From: Melastoma dodecandrum
Taxonomy: Eukaryota > Streptophyta > Magnoliopsida > Myrtales > Melastomataceae
NCBI GenBank assembly: GCA_029817715.1
Contig: JARUPY010000288.1
Coordinates: forward strand, 930,001-994,000
DNA length: 64,000 nt
Reading direction: 5' to 3'
Part shown: in pieces, positions 47,603-58,376 of the stretch
How the letters are laid out: every line of letters begins with the position of its first letter
How positions within the stretch are numbered: the stretch's first letter is position 1
The notes under the pieces: generated by a model
Seen by the model: the letters and a program-made list of their open reading frames with translations, nothing else
What the model was told of the DNA's origin: nothing
Database searches by the model: none
Program-made: the position numbers and the translations under genes

Positions 47603-49660
47603 ATGGCAAAGAACACCCGGAGTGGACTAAATCGTGACCCTCCTCCCCCTCCATTAGATGGAGATGAACAGAATCCACCAGCCAATTTGAATGGCGAGAA
47701 CACGGCTCTAAGAAGCCAAGAGACCGGGAATCAATCCGATTCTGGAGGTCATACTCCTTTTGAGTTCATTTCCAGAATTGAATTCCACAAAGAATTCAAC
47801 GATATGAGGAGTCTAATGGACCGACATATCACTGGACTGCAAGATAACATGGCTCAGATTTTGGAGCAGCTCAGTGCTTTGCGTAGGCCAAGCGCTGCGA
47901 CGAAACTAAGCACCCCCGTAGACAGGGACAATTCCTTCATGGGAGACGCTCGGCGCGTAGAGAGGCGTAATGTATCGTTTCAGGGAGATGAGCCTTGGGG
48001 TGGTACTAACCCACGTGCTACAGAAGTTCGTAGCAGGGACCGAATGTCCCCATCAAGGCTCACGACCTCCCGATCTCCTACCTGGAGAGCAAATGCGGTG
48101 CACGCAGTGAATCCTGCAGACGATGAAGTAGAGGTTCAGGACAAGACGAACAGGTACGCGAGTGCCATACCCCCTCGTCGACCTGGTAAAGAACCTGTTG
48201 AGGAGATCCCTCCAGGAGAAAGTCCTATAATGGGAAATTTACCACGGGCAGAGAGCTTCTACACTAATGTCTCAGTGAACCCTCAGCCACCTCGAGTAAC
48301 CCCGAGGGTGCCGTATCCTCCAGATAAAGTGGGATACGTCTGAGAGCAGTTCAACCCCGTTCCTCCACCACCACCGAATCTAAGGGAGACGATCGCTCAG
48401 GTTTTGGAGCAGATGGTACCTGGAGCGGTTAGGCAAGAGGACCCTGGTTTATACAGGAGTCCCTTCCCTGCCTATATTGACAGAGAATATCCTCTTCCTA
48501 GGTGGTACAGGGTGCCTGACTTTACCCGATTTTCTGGGGAAGATGAGATGATGCCCATTGAGCATATAACCTGGTTCACTCATCAAGGAGGAGATGTTGC
48601 AGCAAACGATTTTTGGAAGCTAAAGCTCTTCCCGAACTCTCTCACAGGAGATGCCATTACATGGTACGCAAGTCTACCTGGATCAGTGACAACATGGGCA
48701 GAGATGCAGTCTTCTTTTATGAAGGCATTCGCACGGTTAGACACGCCTATGTCAATCTTTGAAGTAATGCGACTTAAGCAAGCCGCCGGAGAACATCTAG
48801 GGCAGTTCCTTATGCGTCTGCGAAAAGCACTACTGCGCTGTAGACCTGCGATTCCTGAAAGGGATCAGCTGATGATCGCATTAAACGCGTTGTCTATGCC
48901 TTTCAAGAAAAAGCTGCAGGGAGAAAGGTTTAATGACCTGTATGACTTGGCCATAAGGGCAACAGAGTACCATCAGTTACTGATGGAAAAGGCGTAGGCT
49001 AAGCATGCCTTTCAGCTCGAAACCTTTGAGGTGGATATGGCCGAATTCGTGAAAGGCGAAGCGACGGTTTGTGAACCCCTCGCAAGGAAAAACTCCAAAG
49101 CCAAAGCATCCCAGAAGTCCAACGAAGAAAGAAAGTATTCGTTCGACGTAGATAAGGCGGATGCGATTTTCGATTGGCTCATCCAACGAAAGCGCATTAA
49201 ACTTAAACCAGGTCATAGAGCTCCCTAGACAGAAAGGGAAAAGACTAGAAATTATTACAAACGGCATGGGTCATTTACACATACGACCAGAGACTGCTTG
49301 TCATTCAGGAATATAATTCAGGACCTTATAGAGTCCAAGGAATTATGTTTCCCCGAGGTCGACGAAGTGACAATGGTCGATGACAGACCATTTGATGATG
49401 AAATAACTATTCATATGTTCGATGTTGCTGATGTAGACATCAATTTCATTGAAAATAATATAAATCATTATTCCCTGCAGGATGTAAAGATCCCCGGGGA
49501 GACTTTGGTGGCGAATGCAGTTTTTCGCCGACTGGCTGATAAATGTGTGGTCACCTGTCCGGTCAAGGAGGTTGCGCTTAACTTTTGCTCCTGGCATATG
49601 GATGTTACGCACACCACCAATCGATGCAACACTTTCAGGAAATATCTCCAGAACAATTAG
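47603..49660 (+). pseudogene. Gag region of the Gypsy-type element
   Basis: Starts MAKNTRSGLNRDPPPPPLDG and runs with interruptions at 48341-48343 (TGA), 48995-48997 (TAG) and 49226-49228 (TAG). The core at 48404-48997 has the Ty3-type gag pattern (FPNSLTGDAITWYASLPGS, then LRKALLRCRP and ATEYHQLL). A basic tail and a H/C-rich segment near 49260-49300 follow. A second open segment ends LNFCSWHMDVTHTTNRCNTF. Particle-forming role known for the family; here broken by at least three stops. Confidence 0.85.
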
Positions 49661-50400
49661 AGCGATACCTGGTACGATCTGACCCCGCTTGAAGAAGTAG
49701 CTATGGGAGTAATGCCCTCAGGTTCGCGAAGCGCTTCCAACAACTCGCAAAGGGGATTTAAAAGCCCTCCAAGCGCAGACCCGCAAACCGAGGAGGAAGA
49801 GGTGGTCCACATGGCTGAGGTCGAGGCCTGAGCCACAGCCACGTGTGCCCGAGCGTCCCAGGCGACATCTGGAGGCACCTCGTCCCAGCAAGGTGCTAAA
49901 TCAGGGCAAGAAAAGACTGGCCATTCTGATGAGTCTCGCCCTGGAAGCACAGAAGCAGATTATTCTAGTAGAGCCCAAAGGCCTGAGCGAACACAAGAAA
50001 GGATGAACAAGCCAAGACAGGGAATGCCTAAGGTAGACATCCAGGCAATCCGGACAGGCCTACCAATAGCTCAATTTTTGGAAACAAAGATGCTCTGTCA
50101 GAAATGCAAGCTCATAGCTCAAAAAAAGATCCTGATTACTCAGCTCTGCACTTTCTGCTACGTCGACTACTTCCTCAAGCTTGTAGACTTGTCCTCAAAT
50201 GGAGAAATCATGGTCAAACCCGCGCGCTCTACAGCTACAAGTACTTGTGAAACTAACAACACTTGCTCGGAATTTCAGCAAGGTCCTACGCGAACGGTAG
50301 TAGGGTATGACCCATCTGTTGGCGACTATGTGGAGGTATGTCAAATTTTCATTGGTTCTAAGAGATCAAGGGTGATTAAAGCAGTTAGCCCTTCGGAATA

Positions 50401-51255
50401 TTGGTAGAAGGCAATGGGCAAGACCACTTTGCCTCCGAGGGCGCGCAAGAGGAGGGACAGACGTCTAAGTCACGTCGCCAAAAGGCCCAGGCCTACCCTC
50501 TCAGGAGCAGCCCTACGAATGGAGTTAACGCCGAGGCAGAGCGCATTGAGTTTACGGATCATTCAGAAGAACCTGGCTCAAGTTTTGACTATACCCCACT
50601 CCGGAGCGAGATCCCAAGTGATGTCGACAGGGAAATGAGGCCAGTCGTGAGCTGCAATGCTCTTACCCTGCCTGTAGACTTCGCTTATAAGCGGGACACA
50701 AGGACTCTAGTAGGTAAAGTGCCTCTTCCTTGCTCTCCAGTTTACCCAGCAGGCTTTCCATTAAATTGGTTAGAAAAGCCATCTGACAGCATGAAACAAC
50801 ACATGCATTCATTATACATAACTGCTACATTTGACGGTACAATGGTAAGTCGAGTCCTTGTAGACAACGGAGCGACTATAAACGTGCTCCCTCTATCCAG
50901 GTTTAAATTGCTTGGATATAAGCCTTGTGACTTGGTTAAAACCAATGTCACAATGAGTGGGTTTAATGGCAGGAAATCTGAATGCCTAGGGGTTTTCTCG
51001 GTGCACCTTGAAGTAGGTCGCCAGGAAAGGGAAACTGCCTTCTTCGTGATAGACATAATTCCCACTTTTAATGCACTATTGGGCCGCGACTGGCTCCATA
51101 AAGCTGCTGCTATCCCTTCTACGTTTCATAGAGAGTTGTTGCTTTGGGTTGACTCTGAAATTGAAATTATCAAGATTGATGGATATTCCTGTTGTGATAA
51201 GGGTATCTTGAATGCAGAAACAAGTAAGACTGTCAAGGACCTCACACTGGACTAG
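50401..51255 (+). pseudogene. Aspartic protease region of the Gypsy-type element
   Basis: An open frame containing the retroviral-type protease core: LVDNGATINVLPLSRF (the DNG active-site variant common in plant Gypsy elements), then FFVIDIIPTFNALLGRDWLH. About 190 residues of basic, poorly conserved linker precede it. The frame closes with a stop at 51253-51255, after which the sequence continues to RT with further stops. Confidence 0.8.
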
Positions 51256-51839
51256 CGCTATAAGCTTGGCGACCCTACAGTAGGGCCCCTTGGCGAATCG
51301 TCTGGAAAGTTCGATTATATCGTAGACTACGGGACATCGCACCTCAAGCCAGATACATGGCCGATCGTTCCAACTGGTTGGGGAGATGAGCTGTCTACTC
51401 AAGATATAGAGGAAGTTCTCCAAGAAGTTAATTGGGGGGAGAACCCTGTGACGTCGGACAAGCCAAAAGAAGAGGGAGCGGCGAGAGACCAGCACAATGG
51501 TACTACGGAGTTGGAGCCCGAAAGGCTCCTCAAGGAAGGGACCTATGGACCAGAATGAGAGAATAACCGAAGCAGTCGCCGATGTCCTTTAACGACTTCA
51601 AGTCTACCAAGGAAATCGCTACTGTAGTCAACCCGTCTCTTGGTTTTCAATAAACTCAGAAGCACTTAGAGCGCCTAATGCTTGTAATAAGCCCGTATCC
51701 ACTGACTTAGGCGGTTCAGAGGAACGTGAGTCTTTGATAACACCATGCGACCCATTGGTCAGCATTAACCTAGGAAGTGAGTCCTCTCATAGATTTCTTT
51801 TCATCAGTACTTCTATAAATAAAGACTTTTTAATGCGAT

Positions 51840-52427
51840 TAGGGGAGTACTTGAGAAATTCAAAGACTGTTTCGCTTGGGATTACACTGAAATGCCAGGA
51901 TTGGACCGTAGACTTGTAGAACACACTCTTATAATTAAAAAGGATTTTAAGCCAGTGCAGCAAGCACCTAGGCGCATGACTATCGAAGTTACATAGTTAG
52001 TCTTTGAAGAAGTTAAAAAACTTTTTCGGGCAGGTTATATCAGGATCTCGCGCTATACAGAATGGATCTCTAGTATAGTTCCTGTCCTTAAAAAGAATGG
52101 TAAAATCAGAGTCTATATAGACTTTAGAGACCTCAATCGCGCTACCCCAAAGAATGAATACCCTATGCCTATCGCAGACGATCTCATAGATAAGACAGCA
52201 AGGCACCAGATTATGTCATTTATGGATGGGTTTTCTGGGTACAATCAAATCTTCATAGCAGAAGAAGACATACACAAAACGGCACCCCTTAGGGATTTTT
52301 GAGTGGGTAGTAATGCCATTTGGCTTGAAGAATGCTGGCGCTACTTATCAGCGAGCAATGAACACTATATTTGACGCCTCTCTTGGCAAAACAGTAGAAG
52401 TCTACATTGAAGATATAGTTAAGTAAT
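51840..52427 (+). pseudogene. Truncated reverse transcriptase
   Basis: Conceptual reading shows EMPGLDRRLVEHTL, then a stop, GYIRISRYTEWISSIVPVLK, IDFRDLNRATPKNEYPMP and FMDGFSGYNQI. A frameshift near 52280 is followed by PFGLKNAGATYQRAMN and VYIEDIVK-stop. The catalytic YxDD box reads YIED, so one catalytic Asp is lost. Homology stops just after this point; thumb, RNase H and integrase are missing. Confidence 0.8.
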
Positions 52428-52429
52428 AC

Positions 52430-53530
52430 GAGGAATTGCTGAAGAGCCGGTTCCACTTCTTCCTCCACTTCTTATTTCTTTCTGCCTGCTCGCAATGAGG
52501 GTCAAGCAGGAATAAGTCAGCCCAGGAATACCTATGGTTTGGCATGTTGGGCAATCGCCTCTGCATTCCTAAGAAGCTGACAGAGGCAGAGCAACTAGTG
52601 AATACCTCCGGTCTGTCTTACTTAACTCCTGCTTCACCCTCCCTGGAGCTTGGCAGAAGCAAGTAAGCTTGTGAATACCTACTGTCTGTCTCACTTGGCC
52701 AAGAGAAAACTCACAGGCCCGAACGTTGTCAGTTTTCTGCCTGGTGAGGTTAGTCTTCTGTAATACCCGACGATGAAAATGATGAACCCCCGGGAGCTTC
52801 GTGTGCTCCAAAAAGAGATTTGGGCCATCTGCAACAATACATGACTGGCTGAACAGTCTTATGAGGATGTCCAGGCTTTGAATTGCACACGGAGGCCGTA
52901 TCTCACGGGGGGGGATAATGTTGTGAAATGATCCTTCTTCGCCAAAGAATAGGGCAAACAAGGAAAAGAGGAAATCAGCCGCAGCGTTTTCTTTCAAGGA
53001 TCTAGTAGGACGAAGGTATTTTGGTGCAAGGATGAACAGCCGCTTGGCTTTAGGTGGCTGAAGATCCTCATACCTCCAGAGCAGGCTTTGGGTTATGTGT
53101 CTCTCGTTAGAAAAGTGGTAAAGAGAATCACTTTCTGTTGGAAGATCCATAGAGACCTTCCAATAGAAAGAAAGGAAGATTTCTCTAGGAAGCTAGGCTA
53201 AGAAACTAGTATTGAAAAGAAACTAAAGACTTAGAAATCTTGGGGTTGAAAAGTGCGATTTCTTCAGGAAGTTCACGAGAGAATTTAAAGAACGGATTGA
53301 GGAGGAGTAATAATGAGTCTGGAAATCCCGAGGAAAGAGGATGAAGAGCTTTCCTCTCGGGAAGGGTAAGAAGGCAAAAGGTCTACACGTAACGGCGAGA
53401 AGATGAAAAGTGTCCCCTGCGGAAATATCATTTTGCAGAAAGGATATCTTTTCTGACAGAGAATCATGAAGCACGTAACGTCAGAAGTGCTCAGGCGACG
53501 TAAGTCCCCTCAGTAAAAAAGGGGGGCTTG
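52430..53530 (+). mobile_element. Non-pol interior segment before the 3' LTR
   Basis: Holds two related blocks (52575-52620 and 52655-52700) around GTGAATACCTmCbGTCTGTC-type text, a G-rich run (52906-52917, GGGGGGGGATAA) and an antisense open frame of 193 residues (53150-52569) of unknown kind. This replaces the rest of pol and may be a captured or nested segment. Confidence 0.55.
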
Positions 53531-54677
53531 TGTTGACATGCAACTAACGTATAAGCTATCTTGGGCCTAATTCTGACAAAGCCCACAAAAGCCCACAACC
53601 GAGACAAACATATCAGGCTTGTGCCTGCAGGAGGAAGTCTACAGAGGCAGGATAGTAACCTTATAATCAAAGGCCTGCGCTTGCGACACAAAGTCTACAG
53701 GCTTGCGCTTATAGAGGATATTAAGACTATAGGCCTGCGCCAGCAAGGAACACGTGTCAACGGAAAACGGTTCCATGGCCCCGAGATAATTAGGACTTGT
53801 TACCCACGCATAACACTAGCACACGTCTTAAAAATAATCAATTAAACCCGAAGTCAGAGGAGCTGATCCACGATCAAAGAAGTGAGAATCAGTTAATTCC
53901 GAGATTCTTGGGGTGAGTTGAGTCTGGAAGATCTTCAGAAGGTCGTAACAGACCGAGTATAAAAGGAAGAGATCTTCCCCAGAGAAAATCACGATCAAAA
54001 CAGCCAACAGAAGCTTATTTTGCTCGTCACGCGTAGTTGTTAGGATTCCCCGACCTGGGCGAGACTCTTAAGGTTTCATTAGTATTCACCTTCCGCCTTC
54101 ACCTCCACCATTAGAGTGAGCAACCGTAGCTCTGATAACAAACCTTCCGCCTTCACCTCCACCATTAGAGTGAGCAACCGTAGCTCCGATAACAACCCTC
54201 TGCCTTCACTTCCACCATCAGAGTGAGCAACCGTAGCTCTGATAACAACCCTCCGCCTTCACTTCCACCATCAAAGTGATCAACCGCAGTTCTGGTAATA
54301 GCCCTCCGCCTTCGACACTTCTGCTAGGGCAGATCACCACAGCCTTGGCACCCACGTCCGTCTCAGCACTCGATCGTACCCAGTCCATCAAGCCCAGCAG
54401 TTAAGTACTGCCACCCGAGGAGCGCAAGCCTGCAGCGTGCCACCATCAAGTCTACTACAACGCACGCTCCAAGTCTGTGGAGCACTGTAGCTAGTCTACG
54501 CCTTTACAACTGTCTTTGTTTTACTTTTATGGCTGTAAGCGTTCTTTACTTCTTGTAAAAACTGTTTGCATTCAATCAAATTCTTCAATTACTTACTGGC
54601 GACCACATCTATAAAATCCATGTGAGTCTTATTGCCAAATATTTCCGACGTGATCCGTTTCCTACGTGAACAGTATG

Positions 54678-56260
54678 TTGATTAAAAAATCCAGGAAAAC
54701 AAAAGAGAGAAAAAAGGCAAGTCGAGGAGAGTAAAGTGGGGTGAAAGATATCACTGAAAGGAGCATCTAAAGAAAGAAAGAAAGGAAAAGGAACTCCCAA
54801 CTAAGTAGTCGAGAAGAGTAAAAACTAAAAGTATTGTCCATCGAGACAAGTTTGTTAAAGAAAGATATCGAGAAAGAATTTTCTTTGAGAAAGAGACCAC
54901 AATTTTCTTATACATATAAAAAATTATGATTCATTCGTTTTTTGCTAAAATGGTGATCTAGTGGAGATAGAAAACATCATCTTATTCAAAAGTAAAAAAA
55001 AAAAATCTAAGAGGGGTAAATAAAAGTCTTTTTCTTTGGGTAAAAAGAAAATATAAAAAAATTCACTATGAGTCGAGGAGATTTTGTAATCTCAAAGTCA
55101 TGGAAAAAATTATTTGAGAATGGTAGCATGAAATTAATTAATCAATTCGAGAATAATTTTTGTTCTCAAAGGAAATTACTAGTACCTCTAGTCCCGAAAC
55201 CACCTTCCATCCTCACTACATTCGACCGTCAATCCATTAAGGTAAAAATTTCACTAAAGGGATCTGTTGTAGCCACCGTTCACCTGCCGCCGACCATCGT
55301 GAAACATCTCGCAGCCGTTCTTAAGTCCTTTTTGTTGTTTTTTTCCATCCAAGTCATGTCTGTAAGTGCTGACCTGTAATTTAGTACTGTTTGATTCAAT
55401 TCCAGCATTGTATTCATGTTCATCTTGCATTCATTTACTTTATGATGACCACACAAATCATTCGACACATGTTTCGGGGAACACAATTTCGCGCCAACAC
55501 GTTTTTGGTGATCACAATGGAAGACGACAAATTAAAAAATCCAAAAAAACAATTCTTGAAAAATGCCTCGATGCTAAAAAGAATAGTATAGAGGTTAACC
55601 CTAATGAAATAGGGGATCCAAATGAAAATCAAAATAAGGAAAATCAGGATACGCTCATGGGGCCCCTGAATAATCCTTGGCTTGGTTATTCACCTAATGA
55701 TTTCACAACCAAACAAGAATTTGGTAATGTTATAAAAGAGTTAAAACTAGAATCGACATAAATCCATAGGAAATTGGAAATGTAAATGGATGAGAAACTC
55801 AAGGAATTAACATATGCCATAATTCTCCTTAAGGTGATAGATATGAAAAAAAAAAGACTGAGCCTCTAGGAGAAAAATCATTTATGGGAGATGTTAGGGC
55901 TGCTGGAAAGCAGAAGGTTAATGGTGGAAGTTCGTATAACGAGCGTATTGAACCATATCATGTGAATTCTAATGGAATTGGTATGGGTAGTTCAAAACGT
56001 CCGATGCCTTAATTTAACAAGAATGTGAATCCCATGTTCGTAGATCTCGATCAGAATGTGTGTCCACTTTATTCTTCCTCGGGTCGACGTAGGGAAACAG
56101 ACAGTTTCTATTATAACCTAAGGAAAGTGAGGTCAATCAAAAAACGAACTCTAATCATGTACTTGACATAAATGAGCAAATCGCTCGAGTCGTAGTAGAT
56201 ATGGAAGAGGGACCGGGGGGTGTTGTCACCGACCGGACACCCCAATTCAATTCCGCCCAT
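54678..56260 (+). mobile_element. Older relic of a related LTR element
   Basis: A U5-like end at 55440-55498 (GATGACCACACAAATC, ACACAATTTCGCGCCAACA) is followed by a primer-site relic (TTTTTGGTGATCACAATGGAAG, 55501). Gag-like readings follow: FTTKQEFGNVIKELK near 55695-55755, SFMGDVRAAGKQK near 55880 and NEQIARVV near 56170. These parallel the gag of the 46427 element (FHKEFNDMRSLM, SFMGDARRVERR, RETIAQVL). Stops are frequent. The right border is not resolved. Confidence 0.6.
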
Positions 56261-58376
56261 CATCATCACATTAAACACCACCACCACCATCACTTCCATA
56301 TTCAAAGAATAATTTTTTTCTTAGTGTTTTATAGTTTTATTGTTTTAGGGTTCGAGGTTTTATGAAATTTATGATTTAAGTGTTTTTGGGCATACCGTAA
56401 TTTTAATGAAAATAAAATGATAGAAATCGTAACCTTTGAATTTAAAAGGGGACAGACAATGTTGATCATAAAATTTACTCACCGGTGAAACACACACAGA
56501 GAGAATGCTAATCCAATGTAGGGTTAAAGCCTATGTTTGCCCTATACGAAAATAAATGGCTATACGTCTAAACTTATAAAAACTAAGTTAAATAATTTAT
56601 AAATTCATATCAACCAATAATTTATATATAGATACAAATGGTTATAGGTGTTAATTCTCTGATTAAATTGTCTTTGAAATTTTCAGGGCTAAACAAATAT
56701 AAGTTTGGTTCTGGATTCGCGTCGTCGAACCAACTCGAAAAACCGAATTACTTATAATCGCTTTTCTCGTCTTATATAAAATATAGAAATATTATTAAAT
56801 TTTGAATCTATCCTTATCTACATAATTATATATAACTTTACATTTCATTTTCTTAAGAGAAACAAAAATTTTTCTTGTACTAGTACATTTTTTTTTAACT
56901 AAACCAAAATTGAAATATATTCTTTTCGTGCTAAATTAGAATGTATATTAATGTATCGGATGATGTAAACTTGTGTATATATATATATGTATGTGTCCTA
57001 TATTTCTTTTTATTATTTGGACCCGATATAAGCGGTGGAGAAGCAAGAAAATTTAGCAAATCGAACTTTTTAGAAGTTTGAGGGGTCAAATTAAAATAAC
57101 GTACAAACTTAAAAGATAAAATTTAAAAATTTAAAATTTAGAAGGTAAGCTGTAACATGACATGTATTTGAAGAATATGAACTAAGTATTCGAACAAGAA
57201 TAAGTCATGCTGAGATGATGCATTCGTGCTATTACGACGTATTTGATTTAAGGATTCGACTATGAAATGGGATGACTAATAATCTTATTTATTTATTTTT
57301 TCTTTTTTATTCCATTACATTTTTTTAATTTTAAAGAAAGATTTATTATCTTTCTCTTTTTCTCTCCTTATTAATTAAACACGTCATTTTTTTAAACAAT
57401 TCAATTTCAAATCACTGTATTTTTTATTTCATCGTAAATTTCATTTCCGAAATCGGACAGACTACTAGGTTAAAGCCAGTAGTACCATCAATAAGTGAAG
57501 TGTTAAAATTGAATGTCTAACATCCTTAAAAAAAAAAAAAACGGTGTCGCCATTACGCGTTTCGTTTCCATTTCATCTCCAGCTTTTGTTACTTATTAAT
57601 ATAAAAAATATTTTACAACTTTCATTTCTTCCCCCTTTGCCTAGTCTTTTTCTTACAGACCTTCCTCTTTTTATGCCATCACGTCACCGTAAATAAATAA
57701 AATGTAAATAGGGAAAAAAATTAAAGGAAATTATTTCATGGAATTCGTTGATTTCCATGTCCCCATTCACGGGTGGTGAAAAAGATGAAAGATAAAAAAA
57801 TTATTGCTCAAATCCAAACAAAGATTGTCAGGTCAGAAGAGAACAGAAATCCCACCCACCCTTCTCCCTCAACTTCAATTTTTTTCCCCAAATTCTTCGA
57901 AAGAAAACTTAAATATTTTTTTGTTATATATTTTTCAGGAAAATGCGATCCATTCCATATCCTTCCGAGAGATTCCCCCAAAAATTGCAGAATATGCGCA
58001 CCGACAAGACTTTTATTTATTTTTTATTACACTTTTTTTAGTTCTCCATAATCTACGATTTTTTTTTCCTTTTTGTAAAAAAAAAAACTGATAGTTACGA
58101 CAAAAAGTTTAATGTGAAATGATGAACCAAAGCACCCAATTTATCGTAATACAAAAAAATAAAAACACCTTTTCACTTCACTTCAAGTCTACATTTTTTT
58201 TTTTTTTTTAAAAAAAAACAGGAGAGAAAAAGCGGTGGGGCTTCGTCCATCTCCTTGTTCTTCTTCCTCCTTCCTTGTCCTGTTTCTACTCCCCACTTCC
58301 CTCCCTCTGTTGGCTGGCCGGCACCCTCCAAATGCCTACATCATTCCTCCGCTGAACTCCTACGCCGCCCACGAGG
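56260..58376. other. AT-rich spacer and formin upstream region
   Basis: No gene. Contains a short (TA)n run near 56978 and several A- or T-runs (57530, 58080, 58195). The last ~150 bp, pyrimidine-rich, are probably the formin leader. Confidence 0.6.

Larger units (their letters stand above)
46427..54672 (+). mobile_element. Degenerate Ty3/Gypsy-type LTR retrotransposon with truncated pol
   Basis: LTRs at 46427-47556 and 53531-54672 begin TGTTGACATGCAACTAACG and end GCGAACA/GTGAACA. Target duplication GTATG is at 46422-46426 and 54673-54677. The primer-binding site follows the 5' LTR (TTTTTGGCTACCATAGTGGG, 47559), and a polypurine tract (AAAAAAGGGGGGCTTG, 53515-53530) precedes the 3' LTR. TATA boxes are at 46854-46860 and 53958-53964. 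The interior is 5974 bp: gag, protease and the start of RT, each with stops, then about 1.1 kb of non-pol sequence. RNase H and integrase are absent, so it cannot move by itself. Confidence 0.92.
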
